Below, piece after piece: positions 1-7,339 of a stretch of DNA of 64,000 bases. The translations under genes and the position numbers were made by a program. Within the stretch, counting starts at the first letter, position 1. The number at the start of each line of letters is the position of its first letter. This stretch comes from Pararhizobium qamdonense (GTDB lineage Bacteria > Pseudomonadota > Alphaproteobacteria > Rhizobiales > Rhizobiaceae): positions 1,614,001-1,678,000 of the forward strand of contig NZ_CP119566.1 in the NCBI RefSeq assembly GCF_029277445.1. The letters run 5' to 3'. The notes below the pieces were generated by a model that was not told where the DNA came from, did not search any database, and saw only the letters and a program-made list of their open reading frames with translations.

Positions 1-663
1 TATTCCGACCGGCCGGTGTCGAAACTGTCCGGCGGCCAGCGGCAGCGCGTGGCGATTGCCCGGGCGCTGGCGATCTCGCCGAAACTGTTCCTGCTCGACG
101 AGCCGCTCTCCGCACTCGACGCGAAATTGCGCGAGGCGATGCAGGTGGAGTTGCGCCAGCTGCAGCAGCAGCTCGGCATCACCACCATCGTCGTCACCCA
201 TGACCAGCGCGAGGCGATGACCATGGCCGATACGGTCGTTGTCATGAAGGGCGGCGAAATCCGCCAGGCCGCGTCGCCGATCGAGATATACCGCCGCCCG
301 GCCGATACGTTCGTTGCCGATTTCATCGGCTCGACCAATCTGCTCGAGGCCGAAGCCGACAGCGCCGGCCGCGTCACCGTGCTCGGCCAGCCGGTGTCCG
401 GCGTGTCTCTCGGTGCCGCTACCAGCAAGGCGACGCTGTCGATCCGGCCGGAAGACGTGCATCTGACGGCGCCTGGCGATGGCGCGCTGTCCGGCACCGT
501 CACCTTCGTGCGTGACCTCGGCGGCACGATCGAAACCTTCGTCGATATCGCCGGCCGCCAGATCGTTGCGGTCTCGACGCCGCGCGCCCGGCCGGATGTT
601 ACCGTCGGCCAGCCGGTCGGCGTGGTGTTGCTTCCCGATGTTTGCGTGGTGCTGGCCAAATGA
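1..663 (+). CDS. Polyamine-type ABC transporter ATPase, 5' truncated
   Basis: This is the ATPase of an ABC importer, energising the two membrane proteins encoded directly downstream. The reading frame is open from base 1, so the gene starts upstream of the window and the Walker A region is missing. Visible are the ABC signature (KLSGGQRQRVAIARAL), Walker B (LFLLDEPLSALD), the D-loop and the switch His (VVTHDQREA). A C-terminal TOBE-like region of about 120 residues follows, as in PotA/UgpC-type ATPases. The stop overlaps the next start (ATGA at 660-663), so the genes are translationally coupled. The PotB/PotC-like permeases point to polyamines or a similar small organic cation, but the binding-protein gene is not in view, so the substrate is open. 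Confidence 0.9.
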   Translation, partial: YSDRPVSKLSGGQRQRVAIARALAISPKLFLLDEPLSALDAKLREAMQVELRQLQQQLGITTIVVTHDQREAMTMADTVVVMKGGEIRQAASPIEIYRRPADTFVADFIGSTNLLEAEADSAGRVTVLGQPVSGVSLGAATSKATLSIRPEDVHLTAPGDGALSGTVTFVRDLGGTIETFVDIAGRQIVAVSTPRARPDVTVGQPVGVVLLPDVCVVLAK

Positions 664-1514
664 GACGCGAAGCCCCGCAAAAACTCGGCGATTACGGACC
701 GCTGTTCTTTCCGGCGATGATGCTCATCGTCTTCTTCGTCGTGCCGTTTGCGACGATGATCGCCGTCTCCTTCTTCCAGCGCCAGCAGGGCGGCTTCTAC
801 GTGCCGGCGTTCGAGCTCGCCAATTACCAGCGCTTCCTCAGCCTGTTCTTTGCCAATGTGCTGGGCTTCTCGCTGATGCTCGCGGTCACGGTGGCGATCT
901 GCTGCGTCGTGCTCGCCGTTCCCTTCACCTATCTCCTGACCCGCATGGCCCGGAAGGTGCAGATCATCTGGCTGGTGGCGCTGCTGTCGGTTCTGTCGCT
1001 GTCCGAGGTTATTATCGGTTTTGCCTGGTCAACGCTGTTTTCGCGCACGGCCGGGATCACCAATCTTCTGGTCATGGCCGGTATCATGAGCGAGGCCAAG
1101 GCGCTGTTGCCGAGCTTCGGCGCGGTGCTGACCGGCATGGTCTACCAGGCCTTTCCCTACACGGTCCTCGTGCTTTATCCCGCACTGGTGCGGCTTGATC
1201 CAACACTCACCGAAGCGGCGAGAACGCTCGGCGCGTCGCCTATCAAGGCGTTCTTCACGGTCGTCATTCCAGCCCTTCGCAATACGATTACGGCGACGCT
1301 GATCATGGTGTTCATCTTCGCGCTCGGCTCCTATCTCCTGCCGCAGCTTCTCGGCCGGCCGCAGCACTGGACGCTGTCGGTGCTGATCACCGACCAGGCG
1401 ATCTACCAGTCGAACATGCCGTTTGCCGCAGCAATGGCGGTGTTTCTGGTGCTGGTGACGCTGGGGCTGGTCGCTTTGACCGTGCTTGCCGGACGCAAGG
1501 GAGAAGCGGCATGA
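660..1514 (+). CDS. ABC transporter permease, PotB-like
   Basis: Inner-membrane subunit of the ABC importer begun upstream, 284 residues. The start is the ATG at 660 that overlaps the ATPase stop; an upstream in-frame GTG at 642 lies inside the ATPase gene and has no ribosome site. The protein shows about six hydrophobic helices. Its EAA loop, the contact for the ATPase (EAARTLGASPIKAFFTVVIP), sits near residues 190-210. Order and size match the first permease of spermidine/putrescine-type systems. It overlaps the next gene by four bases. The substrate is inferred only from family resemblance. Confidence 0.88.
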   Translation: MRREAPQKLGDYGPLFFPAMMLIVFFVVPFATMIAVSFFQRQQGGFYVPAFELANYQRFLSLFFANVLGFSLMLAVTVAICCVVLAVPFTYLLTRMARKVQIIWLVALLSVLSLSEVIIGFAWSTLFSRTAGITNLLVMAGIMSEAKALLPSFGAVLTGMVYQAFPYTVLVLYPALVRLDPTLTEAARTLGASPIKAFFTVVIPALRNTITATLIMVFIFALGSYLLPQLLGRPQHWTLSVLITDQAIYQSNMPFAAAMAVFLVLVTLGLVALTVLAGRKGEAA

Positions 1515-2311
1515 CGGGGGCGCTGAGCAAAGTCTATTTCTTCCTGATCGGCCTGTTCCTGGCTGCGCCCATGATCGTCGTTGCCGGCGTGTCAGTGAAT
1601 GCCCGGCAGACGCTCGCCTTTCCGCCCAAGGGATTTTCGCTCTCCTGGTACGGCGAGATTTTCCTTAATCCGGAATGGCGCAATGCGCTGTTTGCCTCGC
1701 TGACGCTCGCCGTCCTGTCGGCCGCCCTGGCGGTTGCCATCGCGCTGCCGCTTGCCTGGTTCCTGTGGCGGCGGGTTGCGCCCTGGGCCAACATTTTCCA
1801 GCTTCTCGGCATCGCGCCGTTCACGCTGCCGCCCGTCATCACGGCGCTTGGCCTTTTGACCTTCTGGGCAACGACCGGTTTCTATGGCCAGCCCTGGACC
1901 GCCGTTGTCAGCCACGCGATCTTTTTCGTGACGCTGCCGCTGGTGACGCTGTCGCTCGGCTTTACCGCGATCGACCGCTCGCTGGTCGAGGCTGCGGCGA
2001 CCATGGGCGCCGATGACCGGACGATCTTCCGCACCGTCGTGCTGCCGCTGATCCTGCCCTATATCGTTTCGGGCTATGCATTTGCCTTCGTGCTGTCGCT
2101 TAACGAATATATCATTGCCTATATGACCGTCGGCTTCACCATGGAAACGCTGCCGATCAAGATTTTCAACGCGCTGCGCTACGGCTATACGCCGACCATG
2201 GCGTCGGTCACCATCCTGTTCGTCGCAACGGCGGCGGTCATCTTCTCCCTTGTCGCGCGGTTTGGTGATCTGCCCAAGCTGCTCGGCGCCATGTCATCGG
2301 ACGACACATGA
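1511..2311 (+). CDS. ABC transporter permease, PotC-like
   Basis: Second inner-membrane subunit of the same importer, 266 residues, forming the translocation pore with the upstream permease. About six membrane helices are visible, plus an EAA loop (EAAATMGADDRTIFRTVVLP) near residues 160-180. The family-typical segment SLNEYIIAYMTVG near residues 197-209 favours PotC-type transporters. The start ATG at 1511 overlaps the previous stop by four bases, and its own stop overlaps the start of the nitrilase gene (ATGA at 2308-2311). All four genes therefore look like one polycistron. Confidence 0.88.
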   Translation: MTGALSKVYFFLIGLFLAAPMIVVAGVSVNARQTLAFPPKGFSLSWYGEIFLNPEWRNALFASLTLAVLSAALAVAIALPLAWFLWRRVAPWANIFQLLGIAPFTLPPVITALGLLTFWATTGFYGQPWTAVVSHAIFFVTLPLVTLSLGFTAIDRSLVEAAATMGADDRTIFRTVVLPLILPYIVSGYAFAFVLSLNEYIIAYMTVGFTMETLPIKIFNALRYGYTPTMASVTILFVATAAVIFSLVARFGDLPKLLGAMSSDDT

Positions 2312-3084
2312 TCACGCTCGCCGCCTTGCAGATGAAATCGAAAAGCGGCGATACCGCCGCCAATCTCGCCCGCGTCGAAGACGCAGCGCGTGAGGCTGCG
2401 GCCAAGGGTGCGAGCCTCTTGATCACGCCGGAACTCGGGCTGACCGGCTATGGCGCCGGCGATGTCATCAGCGAACTGGCGGAGCCTGCCGACGGGCCGC
2501 TGGTGCGGCAACTGCAGGCGATTTCGGTTAAGCTTGGCATTGCCATCATCGCCGGTTTTGCCGAAAAGGCCGAAGACACCGTCTTCAACAGTTGCGTCTA
2601 TGCCGATGGTGCGGCCGCCCCCGTCATCTACCGGAAATCCAATCTTTACGGCGATTACGAGCGGGGGCTGTTTTCCGCTGCCGCGCCGGGCACGGTGCTG
2701 TTTGATCACCGCGGCGTCAGATGCGGCATGCTGATCTGCTACGATGTCGAATTCCCGGAAAATGTCCGGCGCCTGGCGCTTGCCGGTGCCGATGCGGTTC
2801 TGGTGCCGACGGCGCTGCCTGCCGGCTATTCCGGCACGTTCATTGCCGATCACATGATCCAGACCCGCGCTTTCGAAAACCAGGTTTTCGTCGCCTATAT
2901 CAACCATAGCGGCGCTGACGAGCGCTTCAGCTTTGCCGGATCGTCGCGGGTCGCGGCACCCGATGGCACTTTGCTTGCCAGCGCAGCACCGCAGGGCGAA
3001 GTGCTGATGGTGGCAGTGCTCGATCCGGCCGCCTTCAAGGAGTCCAGAAGCGAGAATACCTATCTGGCCGACAGGCGGGCGTGA
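2308..3084 (+). CDS. Carbon-nitrogen hydrolase (nitrilase superfamily)
   Basis: Cytosolic amidase-type hydrolase of 258 residues that should cleave a C-N amide bond of a small substrate. The Glu-Lys-Cys triad of the superfamily is readable: E42 in ITPELGLTGY, K110 in IYRKSNLYG and C144 in MLICYDVEFPE. Length fits single-domain members. It is translationally coupled to the importer genes, so its substrate is probably something that importer brings in, for example an N-carbamoyl or acyl amine. N-carbamoylputrescine amidase is one idea, but specificity cannot be read from sequence. Confidence 0.88.
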   Translation: MITLAALQMKSKSGDTAANLARVEDAAREAAAKGASLLITPELGLTGYGAGDVISELAEPADGPLVRQLQAISVKLGIAIIAGFAEKAEDTVFNSCVYADGAAAPVIYRKSNLYGDYERGLFSAAAPGTVLFDHRGVRCGMLICYDVEFPENVRRLALAGADAVLVPTALPAGYSGTFIADHMIQTRAFENQVFVAYINHSGADERFSFAGSSRVAAPDGTLLASAAPQGEVLMVAVLDPAAFKESRSENTYLADRRA

Positions 3085-3138
3085 CCAGCAACCGGTGCGG
3101 ATGGTAGGGTGCTTCATTGCGCGTGTTGAGGAGCCGCC

Positions 3139-3477
3139 ATGACCGGAAGGGTGACGGGACGCTGCCATTGCGGTGAAGTTCAGGTGTCGGTGATCTCAGC
3201 GCCCGCTGAGGTAACCGAGTGCCATTGCTCGATCTGCCGCCGCTACGCACCGCTCTGGGCCTACTACCAGACGGGCGACGTCCAGTTGAGCGGCCCGACC
3301 GATATTTACCGCTGGGGCAGACAGCATATCGACTTTCACCGCTGCCGCCAGTGTGGTTGCGTGATGGCCTGGATGCCGCGCGGTGATTACCCCGAATGCG
3401 GCATCAACGCGCGCATGCTCGATGGCTTTGATCTCCGCGCAGTCACGCTGATTGTGGAAGAGGATTCCTCGGTCTAA
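3139..3477 (+). CDS. GFA / CENP-V-fold zinc protein
   Basis: Small zinc-binding protein (112 residues) of the GFA family, named after glutathione-dependent formaldehyde-activating enzyme. The family zinc ligands are all present: C9 and C11 (GRCHCG), C28, C30 and C33 (ECHCSIC), and C69, C72 and C74 (CRQCGC). Most family members have no proven enzymatic role and bind glutathione or related thiols, so formaldehyde activity should not be assumed. A GAGGAGCCGCC run just before the ATG at 3139 serves as ribosome site. The TAA stop coincides with the start of a repeat motif also found at the ureG stop. Confidence 0.85.
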   Translation: MTGRVTGRCHCGEVQVSVISAPAEVTECHCSICRRYAPLWAYYQTGDVQLSGPTDIYRWGRQHIDFHRCRQCGCVMAWMPRGDYPECGINARMLDGFDLRAVTLIVEEDSSV

Positions 3478-3490
3478 AGCGCTTCATCTT
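3475..3490 (+). repeat. Short copy of the TARAGCGCTTCATCTT repeat end
   Basis: TAAAGCGCTTCATCTT begins on the stop codon of the GFA gene. Apart from one base it equals the terminal repeat of the palindromic element at 52415-52686, which likewise begins on the stop codon of ureG. Only one arm is evident here, so it is probably a degenerate or shortened copy. Confidence 0.5.
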
Positions 3491-3593
3491 CAGACGCCAC
3501 CAGCCTGCAAAAGCGATGAAAACATGGAATCGGCATCGGTTGCGGAACCATCGGTGCTTTCCGTCCGTATTCTTCTCAACAGAGGAGAAAGAC

Positions 3594-4094
3594 ATGAAAC
3601 GCATCCTGTTTTCGCTGACCGCTCTTGCCCTTCTATCCGCTCCATTGCCGGCCTTCGCCAAAGACACGATGATGGAGACGTTCTTTCGCGGAAAAACCAC
3701 CGCGAAGGGTTCCTTTTCCGCCATCAACGGCGTCAACCGCCAGTTCGACGTCGTGCTCACCGGCAGGCTGCGTGGCGACGTGCTGACCGTGCGGGAGGAT
3801 TTCGTCTATTCCGACGGTGAAAAAGACCGCAAGACCTGGCGTTTCGTTCGCACGGGGCCTTCGACCTATTCCGGAACGCGCGAGGACGTGATCGGCAAGA
3901 CGACAGTGCGTGTCGATAGCAACACAGCGCGCTTTAACTATCTCGTTGATCTCGATCCAGGCCCTAAGAAGAATGTCGTGCGTTTCTACGACAAGATGGT
4001 TCTGGCCGGGGATGGCGCCACGATCGCCAATACCGCGACCGTCTGGAAATATATCTTCCCGGTGGCGCGTGTGAAGGTCGATTTCAAGCGCTAA
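3594..4094 (+). CDS. Secreted DUF3833-like protein
   Basis: Predicted exported protein of 166 residues with no known biochemical role. The start ATG at 3594 is preceded by a strong GAGGAGAAAGAC ribosome site; an in-frame upstream ATG has none. The N-terminus (MKRILFSLTALALLSAPLPAF) is a signal peptide with cleavage likely after AFA near residue 21. The rest is rich in beta-strand pattern and resembles DUF3833 proteins: a G..KG.FSA opening, a VREDFVYSDGE-like centre, RFYDKMVL, and the closing NTATVWKYIFPVARVKVDF. Unlike many family members it lacks a lipobox. The family match is from memory of its pattern. Confidence 0.7.
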   Translation: MKRILFSLTALALLSAPLPAFAKDTMMETFFRGKTTAKGSFSAINGVNRQFDVVLTGRLRGDVLTVREDFVYSDGEKDRKTWRFVRTGPSTYSGTREDVIGKTTVRVDSNTARFNYLVDLDPGPKKNVVRFYDKMVLAGDGATIANTATVWKYIFPVARVKVDFKR

Positions 4095-4207
4095 ACTCTC
4101 TGGGTTCGTTCATGAATGGTGAACAATCTGTCCGTGCCGGGCCTCTTTATTAAACGGGCGCGCAGGCCGATATTGCCTTCACACAGTCACGAATGGAGGC
4201 GAGAGCC

Positions 4208-5161
4208 ATGAGCTTGCAACTGACCGGAATTCATCATCTGACCGCGATCACCGCGAACGCCAAGGAAAACCTGCGTTTCTACACGCAGGTTCTCGGCATG
4301 CGGCTGGTCAAGAAGACCGTGAACCAGGACGATACCACCGCCTATCACCTGTTTTATGCCGACGGCGAGGCGACGCCGGGAACGGACCTGACCTTCTTCG
4401 ACTGGCCGGTCAACCGCGAGACCCGTGGCACCCATAGCGTTTCGCGCACCGGGCTTCGTGTCGGCAGTCCGGAAAGCATCGAATGGTGGAAGGCCCGCTT
4501 CGGCGAACTGAGCATCGCGTCCGAAGATATCGGCGAGATCGACGGCCGCCTGTCGCTTGATTTTGAAGATGGCGAGGGCCAGCGGTTCCGGCTGATCGAC
4601 GATGGCGGCCTTGCGCCGTCGCATCCCTGGGACCGCAGCCCGGTTCCCGCCGAACATCAGATCAAGGGGCTTGGCCCCATCACCATGAGCGTTCCGGATA
4701 TTACCAATACGCAGCTGGTTCTCGAGCAGGTGATGAACATGACCAGACAGCGCCAATATCCGTCACCGGATGGCAAGGGCGAGGTGCATGTGTTTTCCAT
4801 GGGTGAGGGTGGACCGGCTGCCGAACTGCATGTGGCCGTTCAGCCCGGCCTGCCGACCGCCCGCCAGGGTGCCGGTGCCGTTCATCATGTCGCGTTCCGC
4901 GCGCCGGATGAGGCTGCGCTGCACGCATGGACCGAACGGCTGCAGGAGTTCCGCCTACCGTCGAGCGGCGAGGTCGAACGGTTTTATTTCCGGTCGCTCT
5001 ATTTCCGCGAGCCGAACGGCGTCCTGTTCGAAATCGCCACAGACGGACCCGGTTTTGCCGTGGACGAGCCGATGGAGACCATGGGCGAGGGCCTGTCGCT
5101 GCCGCCCTTCCTGGAGCACAAACGCTCCCAGATCGAGGCCCGGCTGAAGCCGCTGGTCTGA
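4208..5161 (+). CDS. Ring-cleaving dioxygenase, VOC family (MhqO-like)
   Basis: Predicted cytosolic metal-dependent dioxygenase of 317 residues made of two vicinal-oxygen-chelate halves. Metal-site candidates are H9/H10 (GIHHLTAIT), the second-half His in [10 protein letters not shown], and the Glu in [13 protein letters not shown]. The family includes MhqO/MhqE and LinE-like proteins that open hydroquinone or catechol rings. The start at 4208 follows a GGAGGCGAG ribosome site. A terminator follows, then an FMN reductase gene. A paralogue fused to a hydrolase lies beyond the insertion sequence at 7340-8896, suggesting a quinone/aromatic electrophile detoxification group. The true substrate is unknown. 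Confidence 0.85.
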   Translation: MSLQLTGIHHLTAITANAKENLRFYTQVLGMRLVKKTVNQDDTTAYHLFYADGEATPGTDLTFFDWPVNRETRGTHSVSRTGLRVGSPESIEWWKARFGELSIASEDIGEIDGRLSLDFEDGEGQRFRLIDDGGLAPSHPWDRSPVPAEHQIKGLGPITMSVPDITNTQLVLEQVMNMTRQRQYPSPDGKGEVHVFSMGEGGPAAELHVAVQPGLPTARQGAGAVHHVAFRAPDEAALHAWTERLQEFRLPSSGEVERFYFRSLYFREPNGVLFEIATDGPGFAVDEPMETMGEGLSLPPFLEHKRSQIEARLKPLV

Positions 5162-5172
5162 TATCGTCAACA

Positions 5173-5197
5173 GCCGGGAACAATATTCCCGGCTTTT
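5173..5197 (+). terminator. Rho-independent terminator after dioxygenase
   Basis: GCCGGGAA (5173-5180) pairs perfectly with TTCCCGGC (5186-5193) around a five-base loop, and TTTT follows. It lies 12 bases after the stop of the ring-cleaving dioxygenase. Confidence 0.8.
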
Positions 5198-5259
5198 GTG
5201 TCTGTACTTTTGCCGGTTTCGCAGCATGCTTCCGGCAAGAGTAAAAAGGAATCGTGCGC

Positions 5260-5817
5260 ATGACAAAACTGATCGGCATTTCCGGAAGCCTGCGAAAGGG
5301 CTCGTTCAACACCGCTCTCTTGAACGCGGCGATCCCGCTTGCGCCCGAGGGTGTGACGTTTACATCCGGCACGATCGAGGGCATTCCGCTCTATAATGCC
5401 GATATCGAGCGCGAAGGCGTACCGCAGGCCGTGCAAGCGTTGAAGGACCAGATTGCCGCTGCCGATGGCGTCATCCTGTTCACGCCGGAATATAACAATT
5501 CCATTCCCGGTGTCTTCAAGAACGCCATCGACTGGGTGAGTTCGTCGATGACGGGTGCGCCCAACATCTTTGCCGGCCGCGCCTTTGCCCTTGCCGGGAC
5601 ATCGCCCGGGCCGTTCGGAACCCTGCTCAGCCAGAACGCCTGGTTGCCGGTCCTGCGCACGCTCGGCGCCGACCTCTGGTCGGGCAAGCGGCTGATGCTG
5701 CCGAAGGCGGGGTCGCTGTTCGACAAGGACGGCCAACTGACCGACGAAGAGGCCACGGCAAGGCTGAAAGGGTTTGTCGAGGCTTTTGCGGCCTATGTGG
5801 CTGCGAAACCGGCGTAA
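5260..5817 (+). CDS. NADPH-dependent FMN reductase / quinone reductase
   Basis: Flavodoxin-fold reductase of 185 residues expected to use NAD(P)H and bound FMN to reduce quinones, azo compounds or chromate. The FMN phosphate loop is at the N-terminus (ISGSLRKGSFNTALL). The second FMN contact is FTPEYNNSIPGVFKNAIDW near residues 73-91. An SSMTGAPNIFAGRAFALAG region follows, all typical of the ChrR/YieF-type family. The start at 5260 is preferred over the GTG at 5254 because AAGGA lies nine bases upstream. It is adjacent to a dioxygenase of the hydroquinone-cleaving type, so a joint role in quinone detoxification is plausible. Confidence 0.87.
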   Translation: MTKLIGISGSLRKGSFNTALLNAAIPLAPEGVTFTSGTIEGIPLYNADIEREGVPQAVQALKDQIAAADGVILFTPEYNNSIPGVFKNAIDWVSSSMTGAPNIFAGRAFALAGTSPGPFGTLLSQNAWLPVLRTLGADLWSGKRLMLPKAGSLFDKDGQLTDEEATARLKGFVEAFAAYVAAKPA

Positions 5818-5894
5818 GGTTTCGCGGGAACATCAATCCTCGCTGAAGGCTAACATATTTGCTTTTTTTGATCGTTTTAAAGCCTTCATTTCTT

Positions 5895-5913
5895 CCGTCA
5901 TGCCCGCCCGTGT
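5895..5913 (+). repeat. Left stub of palindromic repeat split by IS
   Basis: CCGTCATGCCCGCCCGTGT matches the reverse complement of the far end of the repeat at 7172-7275 (CCACAGGGGCGAGGATGACGG) and also pairs with GTGTGGCGGGCAT at 7173-7185. It therefore looks like the left end of one rhizobial-type palindromic element now interrupted by the insertion sequence. Confidence 0.6.
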
Positions 5914-5941
5914 TGTAAAGCCCGGAGACATCCCTGACAGG

Positions 5942-7143
5942 TGTTCGGAGACATGCTTTACACATTTGGCTGGGCATTGAGGTCGATGGTCGCGATCTGG
6001 GTGGCGCCGAAACAGACGCTGTAACGTCCGTCTCTTGCGCGCGGCCTGAGTGCGACGGTCTCGCCGAGGAAGGCCGAAGGCACGGGCCAGAGGCGGTCCT
6101 TGAAGGATATGTAAGCTTTCGTGGTGCCAACCCGGCGCAGGATTTCGCCCGCCGCATAGTCCGGCTGCGGCAGGGTTTTTGGAAAGCTGCGCGCCGAGGG
6201 CGTGTAGCGGCTGGCCGGGACCTTGAAGTCGAGGGCCTGATGGGGACGCTCGCGATTATAGACATGCCGCCAGCGATCCAGCGCCTGTTGTGCCTGGTCA
6301 AGGCCATGAAGGGTTGCCAGCGAGAACACTTCGGCCTTCAGCGTCCTGTGGAATCGCTCGTTCTTGCCGCGCGCCTGCGGATGATATGGGCGGGCGTGCA
6401 GGGTGTGGATGCCCAGCTTGAGCAGCCAGACGGTCAGGCATGTCCATCGCCCGGGGACGGCACAGCCCCAGGGCGAACCGTTGTCGACATAGATCGCGCA
6501 GGGCAAGCCATTGTGCCGGAATGCTTTTTCCAGCCGCGCCTGGACAGTGTCAGCGCGTTCGTCGCCACAGGCTTCCAGCGCCACGGCAAAGCGGGAATGA
6601 TCGTCGATAACCGTCAGCGTGTGGCACCAGCGGCCGCAGGAAAGCTTCAGCCGGCCCTTGAAGTCCATCTGCCACAACAGGTTTGGCACCTCCTTCTCGA
6701 AGCGCTCATAGGCCTTGCCCGGACCGGCATCGGGGGCAATGCGCCCGTGCCGCTTGAGCACGGCATGCACGGTGGATGCCGCCGGTACGCCAGACATTCC
6801 GGCCTGGCGCAAGCAGGCCCAGATCTTGCGCGCGCCCCAGGCGGGATGCGCATCACGCACCGAAAGCACGGCCGTTTCGATCTCAAAGGGCGAACGGCGC
6901 GGACTTGTGAGAGGCCGCCGGGACCGGTCCGCCAGCGCCTCCAGACCGGAAAACCGCCTCAGCCAGAGGTAACCGGTCTGCCGGCTGATATCAAAGCGCC
7001 GGCAAAGCTCGGCCACATTGGCCCCCTCACAGGACGCAAGCATCACAAAGTCCTGCCGCTGATCCACAATCGACACATCCCGCCAAACCATCCGCCCGAC
7101 CTCCTTTGCCAAACGGCAAAAGTGTCAGGGATGTCTCCGAACA
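5942..7143 (-). mobile_element. IS481-type insertion sequence, about 1.2 kb
   Basis: A compact element with one transposase gene. The ends are imperfect terminal inverted repeats: TGTTCGGAGACATGCTTTAC at the left, and (reverse complement) TGTTCGGAGACATCCCTGAC at the right. The first 13 bases are identical. The transposase stop codon lies inside the left repeat. I see no convincing target duplication in the flanks (left ends CTGACAGG, right begins CATGTCAA). Just outside the left end, CGGAGACATCCCTGACAG (5923-5940) repeats the inner sequence of the right end, so an extra IS end or an earlier insertion may be present. Confidence 0.88.
5958..7091 (-). CDS. IS481-family transposase
   Basis: DDE-type transposase of 377 residues that cuts and joins the ends of the surrounding IS. 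The start is the ATG at 7091, preceded by AAAGGAGG at good spacing; an in-frame ATG at 7112 lacks a site. Residues about 1-60 form a helix-turn-helix (LCRRFDISRQTGYLWLRRF). A second HTH region (WGARKIWACLRQAG) follows, then an integrase core with D143 (QMDFKG), D203 (YVDNGSPWG) and E245 (GKNERFHRTLK). All catalytic residues and a full length are present, so it may be active. Confidence 0.92.
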   Translation of the reverse strand: MVWRDVSIVDQRQDFVMLASCEGANVAELCRRFDISRQTGYLWLRRFSGLEALADRSRRPLTSPRRSPFEIETAVLSVRDAHPAWGARKIWACLRQAGMSGVPAASTVHAVLKRHGRIAPDAGPGKAYERFEKEVPNLLWQMDFKGRLKLSCGRWCHTLTVIDDHSRFAVALEACGDERADTVQARLEKAFRHNGLPCAIYVDNGSPWGCAVPGRWTCLTVWLLKLGIHTLHARPYHPQARGKNERFHRTLKAEVFSLATLHGLDQAQQALDRWRHVYNRERPHQALDFKVPASRYTPSARSFPKTLPQPDYAAGEILRRVGTTKAYISFKDRLWPVPSAFLGETVALRPRARDGRYSVCFGATQIATIDLNAQPNV

Positions 7144-7171
7144 CATGTCAACTATGTCTCAAGGCCATACA

Positions 7172-7275
7172 CGTGTGGCGGGCATCCAGCCAGCTCAAGT
7201 CCTTGAGCTGAAAGGGTCTTTTGACCCGACGGACGTCGGGTCGCTGGATCCCCGCCACAGGGGCGAGGATGACGG
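7172..7275 (+). repeat. Rhizobial-type mosaic palindromic repeat, main part
   Basis: A run of nested hairpins. GCGGGCATCCAGC near 7179-7190 pairs imperfectly with GCTGGATCCCCGC near 7243-7255. Inside these are CAGCTCAAG-TC-CTTGAGCTG (7191-7210), GGGTC-TTTT-GACCC (7214-7227) and GACCCGAC-GGAC-GTCGGGTC. The outer end GGGGCGAGGATGACGG pairs with the stub at 5895-5913 across the insertion sequence. It is non-coding. Confidence 0.65.
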
Positions 7276-7339
7276 AGAGTGGGGTATCGCTCTCGCAGAT
7301 CATTATTTCAGGGATCGGCGCTGGCCTTTACAAGGGGCA

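Noticed and set aside
3085..3138. Regulatory element between the amidohydrolase and the GFA gene
   Set aside because: It is only a short spacer with a ribosome site; no palindrome or promoter motif stands out.
5934..5941. Target-site duplication of the insertion sequence
   Set aside because: The left flank CTGACAGG and right flank CATGTCAA do not match at any length that would be convincing.
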